From positions 66,679,966-66,743,965 of the forward strand of contig CM042010.1 in assembly GCA_023525715.1 (NCBI GenBank): a DNA stretch of 64,000 bases, written 5' to 3'. Of this stretch, positions 44,770 through 58,020 are shown piece after piece. Positions within the stretch are counted from its first letter, which is position 1. The number at the start of each line of letters is the position of its first letter. Both the position numbers and the translations under genes were made by a program. Below the pieces are notes generated by a model, which was given only the letters and a program-made list of their open reading frames with translations, did no database searches and was not told where the DNA came from. The DNA is from Cichorium intybus. Taxonomy: Eukaryota > Streptophyta > Magnoliopsida > Asterales > Asteraceae.

Positions 44770-45591
44770 GATCAGGAGTTCTGAGTTTTAAGATATTCCT
44801 GAGTTGCCAAACCGTTTGGCTTTGGAGCATTTTTCCAATCTTTCTGTGACTGTGTCCCACCTTATGGATTCCCAGTTTGATACATCGAACAATCGGTCCA
44901 GACGATCTGGATCATTTCTTGATGTGCCTTAATACTGGACTCAATCATGAAGCAGCTGAATCAATGGAACTATGCTTCTCCATGAACGATTCATACAGAG
45001 TCGACATTGAATGCATTTCCATGATTGTCTTAATCTGGTTACCCTTTCTGTTCATCTGGATGAACAGATCAGCGAGTCGAGCTAATGCTTAACTCCCGAT
45101 CAAAAGGGGTGACCTAATTTTATACAGTTTGTCCATGTATCCCTCAATCATGAGAACATGCAAACTGGTGCTACTTCCTTCTAGCTTGCAACTTCAAGCT
45201 CTTTGAATATCCTAGTTCGTTCCTTTTTCAACCAGTTCTCGGAACCTTTCCTCAACCAGCTGTGCTAACTTATCTGACCCCAGGAATTCTAAATCCCTGC
45301 GGAACTCGGGGTCAATGATAAATAGCATGAGGCAACGAACTTCCTTTGACTTGATAGTCAAGGGGTCATGCTCATCACAAGCTACTGTGCGATGCCATGC
45401 TTTGGTAGAACAAGGAGCGGACACTCAGTCAGATATGGTTTGCCAGCAAAACTAAGAATCTTTCTCTAATTGCAAAGCCATATCACATAGCCAAGGCCAG
45501 TCAGCCTTACAATATTGAACAGGTGCTTTCTGAGACTCTCAGAAATGGGTGAAGGAGGAGAAGGAGGAGAATTGACACTATCTTTAGACAT
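44770..45591 (-). pseudogene. decayed copia-type gag of element B
   Basis: Starts at ATG 45591-45589 (MSKDSVNSPPSPPSPISESL), aligned with the element A gag start. Frames change repeatedly after about 50 codons. One later piece (45424-45212) still reads MLFIIDPEFRRDLEFLGSDK, matching MLLTIDPEFRKDFESLG of element A. It has more stops than A, so B is likely the older or longer-silent copy. Confidence 0.75.
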
Positions 45592-46933
45592 CTATAAAAT
45601 TTGAATTAGTTTAATTTTAATCCTTTTTAAACAATTACCCAATATATTATTTGATGAGGCTAGGATCCAAAATACCCCAACTATGGTGTGAAGAGGGATG
45701 CCGTAATCACAACATAATGGTCATTAAGGTAGATAAACATTTATCAATTTCAGTCTTATGAAATTCCTAGATCTGTTGAGATTCATTGAACTGTTCAATG
45801 GCATGTTTAATCTCGGATATGCTCCACTGTTTGTGACTGGGATGCCGAGGATCACAAACTGGTTGTGAATAACCATGCAAATATGCTCGGTACCCTCAAT
45901 GTCATTTATCATCTCTAATTGATGTGCCGGTTAACCACACACGCTCCATCAACAATGATAAATCATGAGAAACCTATTACCACTCTTTATGAGCCCCTAA
46001 TAGTGTGTCGGTTAACCACACACACTCCACTAATGTCTCATAAAGTGTAATGTGTAATTTCATGGGTTAGCATATTTTCACATTTTTCCTAAAGTAACTA
46101 GATTTGAGATTTTATAAAGTTGTTCTAGTACTTTCATTAATAACATTATACTTTTAATGAGATTAAGTTGTCCTATCAAACCCGTTCGGCTAACGACCCT
46201 CCACTGATCAAGAGAGCGGTGGGTGAGAGTGGACACCCATTCAACCGCCATTTTATAGGCAGTTTTCTTATACCCACCTTGTAGACCAGCTTCGTGAATG
46301 AGGCCTACTATTGATTTGACTGACCAATTATCTTATACATATAATATTAACTTTTAATTATAATATATATAAGATGTATTTTAAACCTTTTAAAATATAC
46401 CTGGTTTATCTTTTAATTTATTGGAAATTTAAACTATTAAATTTAAAATTAAATTAAACCTTTAAAATATTTAATTCATCTTTTAATTAAACAATTAATT
46501 AAATTAATTAAATCCAAATATTTTAGACTTTTAAAATATTCCTTGTTTTATCTTTTAATTTTTCGAAATTTAAAACTATTAAATTTAAAATTAAGTTAAA
46601 CCATTAATTATCTTTTAATTAAACAATTAATTAAATTAATTAAAACTAGATAGGTATCACAAATTAATCAGATTAATTTAAACCTATCTTAAACCCCCTA
46701 ATTTTTGAAATTAACAAATAATGGGTTTAAGGTTATCCATTTAAATAATTAAAGTTACCAAAAATAGAAAGCCTTCTAAAACCGTAATGAGAAAATCGAA
46801 AATCATAGAGGGCAGGGGCTAGGGTTTCTAAAACCCCAACCCTAAAATTGATATGGCCAATTAGGGTTTATAAGCATTAAACCCTAATTTTAGGAAGATA
46901 ATTATAGCAATTCAACAAGAAAACAACCAAAAT

Positions 46934-46945
46934 GCTCTGATACCA
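46934..46945 (-). other. primer-binding site of element B
   Basis: Minus-strand TGGTATCAGAGC, one base inside the right LTR. Confidence 0.93.
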
Positions 46946-46946
46946 C

Positions 46947-49237
<2,291 letters not shown>

Positions 49238-52200
49238 CTATGAAGCTTCCCTTCCTCTCTTGATCCTGGCAACTCTTATCATGACTGCAACATATATCGT
49301 ATCCATCATTTCCTCAGCAAACATGAAAAGCTTCTGTCTCCACAGATTCTTGAACACTAAAACTCCAATAACACCCCAAAACCCTGTTGTAAATCCCCAC
49401 ATCATGTCATCATGTAACAACCATACCTTGTTTGGCTCATCAGCTCCTCCGTGTTTCTTATTGCTTGTTGTTGGTTCTTCCTGATTTGAGCAATTCTTGG
49501 TCAATGGAGGTCCACAGAGATCTTTGTTCCCATCATATATTGATGGATCAATGAGGGTCTGCAATTGTCTTCCTGTTGGAATTCGTCCCGACAAGTTGTT
49601 GTGTGACAGATTCAAATGACTCAAAAATGTCAAATCTGCAATGCTTTGAGGGATCGTCCCAATCAAATCGTTTCCAGATAAATCAAGAGAATTTAATGCC
49701 ACCATGTTTCCTATGGCGTTTGGAATATACCCAGTTAGATGATTATTAGACAAATTGAGACCCACCAACATGAAGACTGTAGTTAGCTCGACCGGTATTT
49801 CTCCAGCAAGTTTATTGATTGAAAGGTCTATGTTAAAAACCATTTTCCAAATTGTTGTATATTCAAGATCAAGACCTTTCATGACCTGATCAACTTTCTC
49901 ATCATCGTTGATAGAGCCAGCAATCTGCCCAAATCCGCTATTATTAACCATGGCATTCAACTCTCCAAGACAATGAGGGATGCGTCCCTTTAAGTTGTTG
50001 TGTGCGACATCCAATTGAAGTTATTTTTGTGTAACCTCAAAACTACCAAATTTGTAAGTATTTCTCCGACCCATGCGGGTATATTCCCAGACAATTTATT
50101 ATCACCGAGATCTAAGATCCTTAAACCTCGTAAATTCCCCAATTCTCGAGGAAGTTCACCAACAAAGTTATTGTCATTCAATTTTAACCGATGCAATAAA
50201 TTAAGAGCTACAAAATTTGGAATGTCACCAGACACCTGATCTGAGCCAAGTATCATATACAACCTTTGCAAATTGTCAAGACACTTGGGAATTTTACTGG
50301 TTAATCTATTTCTGGGATGATCAAAAAATTCCAAATCCGTCCTTTGAATTGAATCATTAAAAAGGTTACAGTCCACAGATAATGACGGAGTTGCCCCATA
50401 AGGAAGGTGTGTCAACGGCCCGTTGAGTTTGTTGTTAGAGAGATCTAAGACTTGAATGATAGGCATCTCCCGCAACCATGTGGGCAGCGGTCCCGAAATT
50501 GTAGAATTGGACAACACTAACTCATAAAGTCTTCTTTGATATTGAAGCCACTGTGGAAATCCATTTGCAATAGTGCAAGAACCAAGATGAAGAACTACCA
50601 ATTGGAATGGAGGTATCCACTCATGTGAAATATTGAATGTCAACTTGGTGTTAGAAGAAGCATCCAAGTACTTCAACATTAAAAGGTTAGCAAACTGGGC
50701 TTCAGAAACTACTCCTTCTAAAGAATTGTTAGAGAAATCTAGAGAATAGAGTTTGGCAAGTTGCCCAATTGAAACCGGAATAGTCCCATTTAACAAATTT
50801 GATGACAGACGAACTGATTGTAATGAAACAAGTCTTCCTAGAGATGCTGGGATGGGGCCCGTTAACCGATTGGAACTTAGATCCAAATATGTTAAAGCTG
50901 CTAGATTTCCAAAGGATTATGGAATTGAACCATTCAATTGATTAAAAGAAAGGTCAAGTTCGGAAAGATTCCCAAGGAATGTAGGAATGAGACCAGTTAA
51001 GTAGTTATGAGATAGATCTAATACTTCTAAAGATCTTAATTTTCCAAGAGATTCGGGGATTGGGCCGGTCAATCTGCTGAGCGATATATCTATCCCTCTT
51101 AAATTGGCAAGTCTTCCAAGTGGTTCTGGAATTGTAACATTTGAACACCCACTTAAATCCAACCATTCCAAAGCATATTGGGAGCATTTTGATACTTTTT
51201 TGGTGTGTTCCTCTTTTCTACTTCAAAATAATTGTGTGATGCATGCAATTGTTTCAGGTGACACTGTTCCCAGATTCCAACATCCCCAATCTGCTTAAAC
51301 TGGTTATCAGAAATATCAAGATCTAGAAGGCTAGGAATAATAGGAAGCGATGAATTCAGCATGTTTCGTGAGAGGTCAAGGACTCTCAGGGAACTCATGT
51401 TTGTGAAAATAGTTGGAAATACACCTTGAATTGAGTTTTCGCTAAGAACCAGGTGTCTGATGTTAGAAAGTGTACTGAAATTAAGAAGAGGGGAAGATAG
51501 ATGCGTCTTATCGAGCCCACAACGTGACAAACGCAGCTCTAATACAGGAGGGATCATGCTTAGCAAGTTTGCAAAGTCCCATGACAAACTAAAATTAAAT
51601 TCAGAAAGATCTAGGAATATAAGGGATGACAGATTTTGGAAAAACCCAGGGATCGGACCATTGAAATAATTGTCACTAAGATCCAGGTGTTTGATGTTGG
51701 GGAGTATTCGACTAGAATTAAGAAAAGGTCCAACATCCGCATTGGAAAGTCCACAATCAGACAAACTTAACTCTATTAATCAAAGAATCGCGTAAAACAC
51801 CATGCCCATGTTTTGTGCTCCGCCAAGATCTACTGAACTCAAATCCAGATGCTCAAGTGACGAAAGGCCAGAAGTCCATACCATATCGTCTTTCATCAGA
51901 ACTCCATTCCGACTGAGATCAAGAACCTTTAAATTTGAACGATTTCCAATGTGCGGAGGAATAGTACAAATCCAGCACCAGAGAGATTGAGGTAAGTAAG
52001 TTGTTTCAAGGATCCAATGAACTCAGGGATTCGGCTTCCTCGAAAATAATTCCCACTCAAGTCCAAGGATTTGAGATGCCTCAACTCTGCCAAAGAAAGT
52101 TCACCTCATTACCACTTAAGTAGCAGCCTCTAAGATGAAGGCTGTCAACGGTTGTGTCAGTGTCACAGTGAATTCCTGCCCACACGCAACAGTCATTGCC

Positions 52201-52371
52201 AACCCATGATGACAACATTCCAGAATAATCTTTCACGCTCTGTTTCAAGTTGAGAAGAGCAAGTCGTTCTTGCTGAGAACAAACGACACTGACACTAGTA
52301 TTTCCATCACCCAAACAAGTATATGTGGCTGCAAACAAAAAAACACATACAAAAATGAGATGGAGCCCCAT
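49238..52371 (-). pseudogene. leucine-rich-repeat receptor-like protein (RLP, EIX/Cf type), pseudogene
   Basis: Would encode a cell-surface immune-type receptor without kinase. The start ATG (52371-52369) opens a signal peptide (MGLHLIFVCVFLFAATYTCL), then an LRR N-cap (CSQQERLALLNLKQSVKDYS, SSWVGNDCCVWAGIHCD). A long array of plant LRRs follows (L-x-x-L-D-L-S-x-N-x-L-x-G-x-I-P), with an island and late repeats (LSHLNLSHNNLSGRIPTGRQ). Then come the C-cap DKDLCGPPLTKNC-type segment, an acidic spacer, a transmembrane helix (GFTTGFWGVIGVLVF) and a short basic tail (RVARIKRGREAS). Lesions: frameshifts near 52105, 51970 and 51180; TGA at 51782-51780; TAA at 50919-50917; a frame-changing deletion near 50015. 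Length (about 3.1 kb, no intron) fits the family. Confidence 0.92.
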
Positions 52372-52818
52372 ACCCCTCTAATTTCACATTATCAACCCTA
52401 AAGAATGTTTAGACATTGGAAAAAAACAAAAGTAGAAAGATGGGTTGTTAAGATGAAGTGATGGATTGCATACAAGTATGCCACAGTATTCGGCAAACAC
52501 GCTGGGAAATTTTAAATACACCTAAGAGAAATAATTACATCAAAGAATAATTACATCTCATTTGACATTTATGACATTGGGCCATCTCATACTTGTTCTA
52601 ATGTTTTATTAAAGATTGGTATATAATCCATCTCATGTTTCCTACTATTCACCTCCCCAATATAAGGGGAGGAAGTGCAGATTGATTTAAGAGAGATTGA
52701 GATGACAAAATATTATATTTGATTAAGAGAGATACACGATGACTAACTAGTTTGGATAATAATTGATTAATAAAAAAATTCTGCAAGTAATTAATGTATT
52801 CCCATACAATGCGCATCT

Positions 52819-52909
<91 letters not shown>

Positions 52910-53340
52910 TTCAGCTTTGGTACAAAGAATGCAATTTTGTTGTCATCACACTTCAAGCCTTGTTCTTTATACTTTGGCAATAAGGATAAAACTACCAAGA
53001 AGGATAAATATAAGGATTTGAGTTGCAATTAGTTAAAGTATAACTGATGGATCACCCTCCCTGGAAAGTTTGATTGCATTAGATGTTGTTATATCTTGAT
53101 TGACAAGAGATATTACCAGTGTGATGGAATTTGGCTAAAGATGGCACATGATAACTCATATTTCATTTTTTTTTTTTTTTTTTTTGAGATATGTTTAAAT
53201 AACAAAGGTCTTATTTTTAACCAATAGTGAACGTACATTACGTTGTCAACAAAGGATCAAACCATCCTTTAAAAGAAAGTACCAGTAACAACTAAAACTA
53301 AAAGAACATGTTAATAATGACAATCAACATCATATTATTT
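52372..53340. other. upstream region of the RLP pseudogene and AT-rich spacer
   Basis: No clear TATA box for the RLP gene was found in the first 200 bp. The region includes an (AT)n tract and a T23-type homopolymer at about 53168-53190, read on the plus strand and possibly the tail of a retroposed sequence. A short minus-strand frame at 53028-52920 was not recognised. Confidence 0.45.
52821..52910. repeat. (AT)n microsatellite
   Basis: 90 bp of AT with one GT interruption at 52891. Confidence 0.96.
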
Positions 53341-53481
53341 ATATGCAGAATTCTTACTGTCTCCAACAAGAATAACTGCCAACCCAGAGACAATTCCAAT
53401 ATTATCCTTCATTCTTGATATTTCAACAGCCACTTTTTCATTATGTCTTTTGCAACACGCTTTCCATCAAGTATAGGTTCA
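53341..53481 (-). pseudogene. FOLD: FolD exon fragment (methylenetetrahydrofolate dehydrogenase/cyclohydrolase)
   Basis: Minus-strand translation gives ILDGKRVAKDI and, after a frameshift near 53435, EKVAVEISRMKDNIGIVSGL followed by AVILVGDSKNSA. This is the N-terminal signature of plant organellar FolD (D-G-K-x-V-A-K-x-I, R-M-K-x-x-I-G-x-V-x-G-L-A-V-I-L-V-G-x-x-x-x-S). The intact enzyme interconverts one-carbon forms of tetrahydrofolate. Only about 45 of some 300 residues are here and the YVxxKxKAC catalytic segment is missing, so it is non-functional. It lies 545 bp from fragments of an unrelated gene on the same strand. Confidence 0.75.
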
Positions 53482-54025
53482 GTCGTTCAGATACCTAGTT
53501 AGTTAACTGTACAGCTGCAAGATAAATAAATTATGAGTTTCCTATTTCGTTACACCATCAATCAAGTGACGTGATATGATATTAATTTAACTGCAAGGAA
53601 CTACAATCACTTATGAGAATGATAATAAGGTTAAACAAGGATAAACACACAAGTCGTAAAAAACTCCTGCCATTAGGACCTCAGGACCTGTAGAAAGTTA
53701 TTTAATGAGATAATTTAGACATAATTTGATTCTGATTCAATTCAAAAGCTAGCATCAATCTATCTTACATTCTTTAAGTTGCCTTTTTGCATGTTCTTGT
53801 GATTTACATCCATGTTTGTTCCTCCAATGACTACCCAACAATTTATCAGTAACCACTGTACCACCATATTACATTTGACACGTATCAATGTTAACTAAAG
53901 ATTTTCTATCCTTGATAATATTATACATCGATGCTTTCCTACAAAAAATTCTACCTACATAATTTTCTTTTACATTTCTTTCAATTACCTGAAATACAAA
54001 AATTTCAAATTAAAGCAGAACTTAC

Positions 54026-54350
54026 CCGCCTGCAACCAATGTCAAGAAGCAATCTAGGGAAGTCATCATCAGGAAATGCAAGAAGCTCTAGTGCTTTTTC
54101 AGAAAGCTCTGCCTTCAAATTTGGTAAGAAATTTCAGAGCATTATTATAGAAACAGGAGAAAAAACCATTAGAATTGCCATCATAACAGGCTAATTAGAT
54201 ACAGAAACAAAACCCGTACAAATGCGTTCGTATAAACTTTACCTAAATTCCGACACTATGCGAGGATGAAGTGTATTTTCGAGTGTCTAGATCATCGTAG
54301 AATATCTCAGGTGACGCTTGTAGTTCCGGCCCTCCCTCTGCTCCTCTCAT
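54026..54350 (-). pseudogene. BUD23: Bud23/RID2-like 18S rRNA methyltransferase, first two exons only
   Basis: Exon 1 (54350-54243) starts at an ATG with MRGAEGGPELQASPEIFYDD and LDTRKYTSSS, the N-terminus of Bud23-type SAM-dependent rRNA (guanine-N7) methyltransferases. It ends at a GTAAAG donor, but an in-frame TAG lies at its last codon, probably after a small indel. Exon 2 (54112-54026) reads AELSEKALELLAFPDD and FPRLLLDIGC, ending at a GTAAGT donor. DIGC is the start of SAM motif I; the glycines that complete motif I would be in the next exon and are absent. In the intact gene the protein acts in nucleolar small-subunit maturation. Splice sites are preserved, so this is a genomic copy and not a processed cDNA. 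Confidence 0.78.
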
Positions 54351-54874
54351 ACGAGCCTATTTGAGACGTAAAATTACGAGCTTTAATTTACACAAACATG
54401 CGCGAACCTGAAACCAAATCAACTTGAATCCAAATCAACATGAATCCAAATCAACATGAGAAGAAGCCTATAACAACAAAGAAGCGAATCGCAAGTTGAG
54501 GTGGTAGATTGAATATCAAAATTTGTAAAACCAAAAAAAATGATAGCACCAAATCTGTGGATGGAAACAGTACAGATCGCGTTACGTGATCAGAAGTTTC
54601 TGAGAAATTTATATGTCCGATGAATAAACCGATTGTACAAACTACAAAGTAGGACTATATTAAGTAAACAAAAGTTTGTGGGTTATATAACTATTTTAAG
54701 CACACTAATGAAAGCACATGATTTTCCATAAGACTGATAATTCGATCAGGAATAAAACCCACGCACAATGAGATTGATAATTCCATTTACTTGCTTTGAA
54801 CCTTTGAATTAATATGTTAGCCCTGAATGATTGAGAAAATATGTAAAACCCTAAAACCTGTCGATTAACATATT
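54351..54874. other. upstream flank of the Bud23 fragment
   Basis: May hold the 5' UTR and promoter of the captured or truncated gene; the 25 bp sequence near 54420-54460 has three repeats of AATCAACATGAATCC type. No other feature seen. Confidence 0.4.
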
Positions 54875-54883
54875 CAACACGAA
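54875..54883. repeat. 9 bp target duplication of the MULE, imperfect
   Basis: CAACACGAA at 54875-54883 matches CAACAGGAG at 56447-56455 at 7 of 9 positions. Nine bases is the Mutator superfamily size. Confidence 0.75.
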
Positions 54884-55299
54884 GAGTTTTTTTTTTTGTA
54901 AAAGTAGGTTTGTTTTGAAAAAGTATTAGTAAAAATAGGTTAGTTTTAAAAAGTGTTGTAGAAATAGGTTGCTTTTGGGTTAGTTTATATTTTCATTTAT
55001 AATCCTTCAATGTTACACTATTAGCACTTCACTTTATTATCTATTTTTTATTTATACATTTTATAATTGAATAATTTAACTTTTCCCTTATTATATATTA
55101 CACAAGATTAATTTAATCTATAATATATTATTATAATTTAGGTATTATTTTTAACTAGTTATACCATTAAATAGATATTATGAATACCTTCAAATAGATA
55201 CCAATATTGAATATATTACAACGTCATGAAATTACACGATCAAATTAAAACGATCTTACAATACAAATTAAGCGCAAAATTACAATATAAATTAAACAT
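54884..55299 (+). repeat. left TIR of the MULE
   Basis: About 416 bp, inverted match to 55935-56446 with scattered differences and small gaps. It includes the blocks CCTTCAAATAGATACCAATA and CAAATTAAGCGCAAAATTAC. Confidence 0.9.
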
Positions 55300-55355
55300 T
55301 AAATCATAACATTCATAATGCAATACAACTCTTTAGAAAGTACAGTGATACTGCA

Positions 55356-55904
55356 ATGAATTGCAATACACCTCTACCATCACGTATGCGGCATCTCTTT
55401 GTTAAACGAGAAACACATGCACAAAGCCATACGATAACCGAGTTTGACTACAATGAAGGTGTCTACAGAATTGTCACAAAGTTGCAGATAAATGACACCG
55501 GAGGAAATGCGCACACCGTCCATTATTTTCAGCAAACATGTACATGTGGTAAGTGACAAATGGAAAGATTTCCATGTTCGCATGCTATTGCAGTTTGTCG
55601 TCATAGAGGTGATGACCCTCTTTCTATTGTAAGTAATGTCTATACTACTGTGACGTATAAACAACAATATATGTCTCCTTTTGTCCCACTTCCTCATGTT
55701 GATTATTGGTTGGAATCAGATTGGAAGATTCAAGCAGATTACTTAAAACCTTCTGTTCATCGTGGTCGGAGACGTGCAAATCGATTTCATAACAAGATGG
55801 ACATTCGTCATCCGGACGAACCTCGCAAATGTGGAGTATGCCACCAACCCGGTCATAATAGAAAAAATTGTCCAAATTCTCAACCAAGATTCAATACGAT
55901 GTGA
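55356..55904 (+). pseudogene. MuDR-type transposase C-terminus (SWIM and CCHC zinc fingers)
   Basis: One frame from 55356 to the TGA at 55902-55904, with an internal TGA at 55554-55556. The first part (RETHAQSHTITEFDYNEGVY) leads into a SWIM zinc finger, CTCGK-stop-QMERFPCSHAIAVC: the stop replaces the tryptophan usual at that position. A Y-x-Q-Q-Y-M-S-P block and a basic segment follow, then a CCHC knuckle CGVCHQPGHNRKNC. This is the usual tail of MURA-like transposases. The DDE domain is absent, so the start is artificial and the product would not be active. Confidence 0.9.
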
Positions 55905-55934
55905 ACTTTGTAACATTTTTAATTAATGTTGTAA

Positions 55935-56446
<512 letters not shown>

Positions 56447-56480
56447 CAACAGGAGCCGGAAAGCCAACCTGGGAATAAGA

Positions 56481-56684
56481 TATGAAGAGCAGAGAGATTG
56501 CGAGTAAAATAATTGTATTTTTGTATATTAATTTGCTGACATCAGGAGATGTATTTATAGTACATATTTTAAGTTACAACAAAGTTTTAGATAAAGTGAT
56601 ATTTCTTGACTATATCAAGATGACGTTGACTGCTTCTCGCCTTGACTTGTGGAAGAGTTTGTTGGGGTAGATATGGTGTTAATA
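56481..56684 (-). repeat. 3' LTR of the Ale-like element
   Basis: 204 bp, near identical to 60883-61087. Preceded on the left by TAAGA. Confidence 0.94.
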
Positions 56685-56696
56685 CGCCCCCGCAAG
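56685..56696 (-). other. polypurine tract of the Ale-like element
   Basis: Minus-strand CTTGCGGGGGCG directly before the 3' LTR. More GC-rich than usual, but in the right position. Confidence 0.7.
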
Positions 56697-58020
56697 ATGG
56701 AGGTACCATTTGTGACTCCAATCTTGGGACGAAACTTGAGAAAAGGTTGCCGAGAGAGAGCTTTCGTGAGGCAATCTGCTAATTGGTCTTTTGTGCTAAT
56801 GTGTTGAACTTTTAGGGTACCACTTTGAATCTGTTCACGTACAAAATGAGAATCCAGTGCGATGTGCTTCATTCGACTGTGAAAGGCGGGATTGGCACAC
56901 AAGTATGTAGTGCCAATGTTGTCACAAAACAATGTTGGAGGGACGGTTACAGACACACCTAGTTCTGACAGGAGGTTACGCAACCAAATGATTTCTGAAG
57001 CAGTGTTTGCAATAGCTTTGTATTCAGCTTCAGTGGAGGAACGAAATACGGACTTTTGTCGTGCTGATTTCCATGAAATAATGTTTCCTCCGAGGTAGAT
57101 CACATAGCCAGTCGTGGATCTGCCATTTTCTAGTGTTCCACCCCAATCAGAATCACTAAATGCACTTAACGAAAGAGATTGACCACGCCGAAGAAACAAG
57201 CCAAAATGAATAGTCCCTTTTAGGGAGCGCAACAGTCCTTTTAAGGCTTTCCAGTGTATATCAGAGGGATTGTGCATGTATTGTGAGAGCTTGTTTGTAG
57301 CAAACGATATGTCGAGACGAGTCATTGCTAAGTATTGAAGTTGTCCCACAATCCTCCGAAAAAGTGTCGAGTCTATATTTGTGGCAGAATTGTCCGTTGT
57401 AAGCTAACCAAAAGTATTCATTAGTGTGGAGACGTCTTTGGCTCCATCCATATTTTGATTTTTAAGAATGTCTCGAATATGTTTATGTTGTGACAGAAAA
57501 AGACCACTAGTAGTTGAAATTACATCAACACCAAGAAACTGATGAAGTTCTCCAAGATCCTTAAGAGAAAAACGATCATGAAGTTGTTGCACAAACTTTT
57601 CAATTGAAGTCGTACTATTTGCTATAATGATAATATCATCGACATAGACAAGGAAATAGATTATAACTCCATGAGAACTATAAATAAATAGAGAGATGTC
57701 TGCAACAGAATTAGTAAAACCAAGAGATGAAAGAAGCTTTTAAGTTCTGTGTACCATGCGCGAGGTGCTTGTTTTAGACCGTAAAGAGCTTTACGAAGCT
57801 TGCAGACATGATTCGGATATTGTAGATGGATGAAGCCTGCAGGTTGAACCATGTATACATCTTCATTGAGGGTGCCATTTAGAAAGGCATTATTTATGTC
57901 AAGTTGGCGAAGTGGCCAACCTTTGGATAATGCAAGGCATAAAAGAACACGGATGGTAACGGGTTTCGTAACTGGGCTGAAGGTTTCGTGATAGTCAACC
58001 CCTGGTCGTTGATGAAAACC
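56685..58020 (-). pseudogene. Ale-like copia reverse transcriptase (most) and RNase H
   Basis: RT continues from the TAG at 58023-58021: [47 protein letters not shown] frameshift near 57738 follows, and then the catalytic YVDD (57646-57635) in the next frame, and [16 protein letters not shown] stop lies near 57404. RNase H runs from 57349: [44 protein letters not shown] and [14 protein letters not shown]. The reading ends near the polypurine tract; apparent codons beyond it belong to the LTR. Confidence 0.92.

Larger units (their letters stand above)
42017..46043 (-). repeat. four dispersed copies of the 29 bp motif in element B
   Basis: Copies at 42017-42044, 42986-43015, 45924-45952 and 46015-46043. 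Spacings (969, 2938, 91) nearly match those in element A (943, 2967, 80). The core is again GGTTAACCACACACGCTCC-like, with GTGTCGG for GTGCCGG in two copies. Confidence 0.85.

Noticed and set aside
53168..53190. T-run as the poly(A) tail of a retroposed gene or LINE
   Set aside because: No LINE or cDNA-like sequence and no target duplication could be found on either side.
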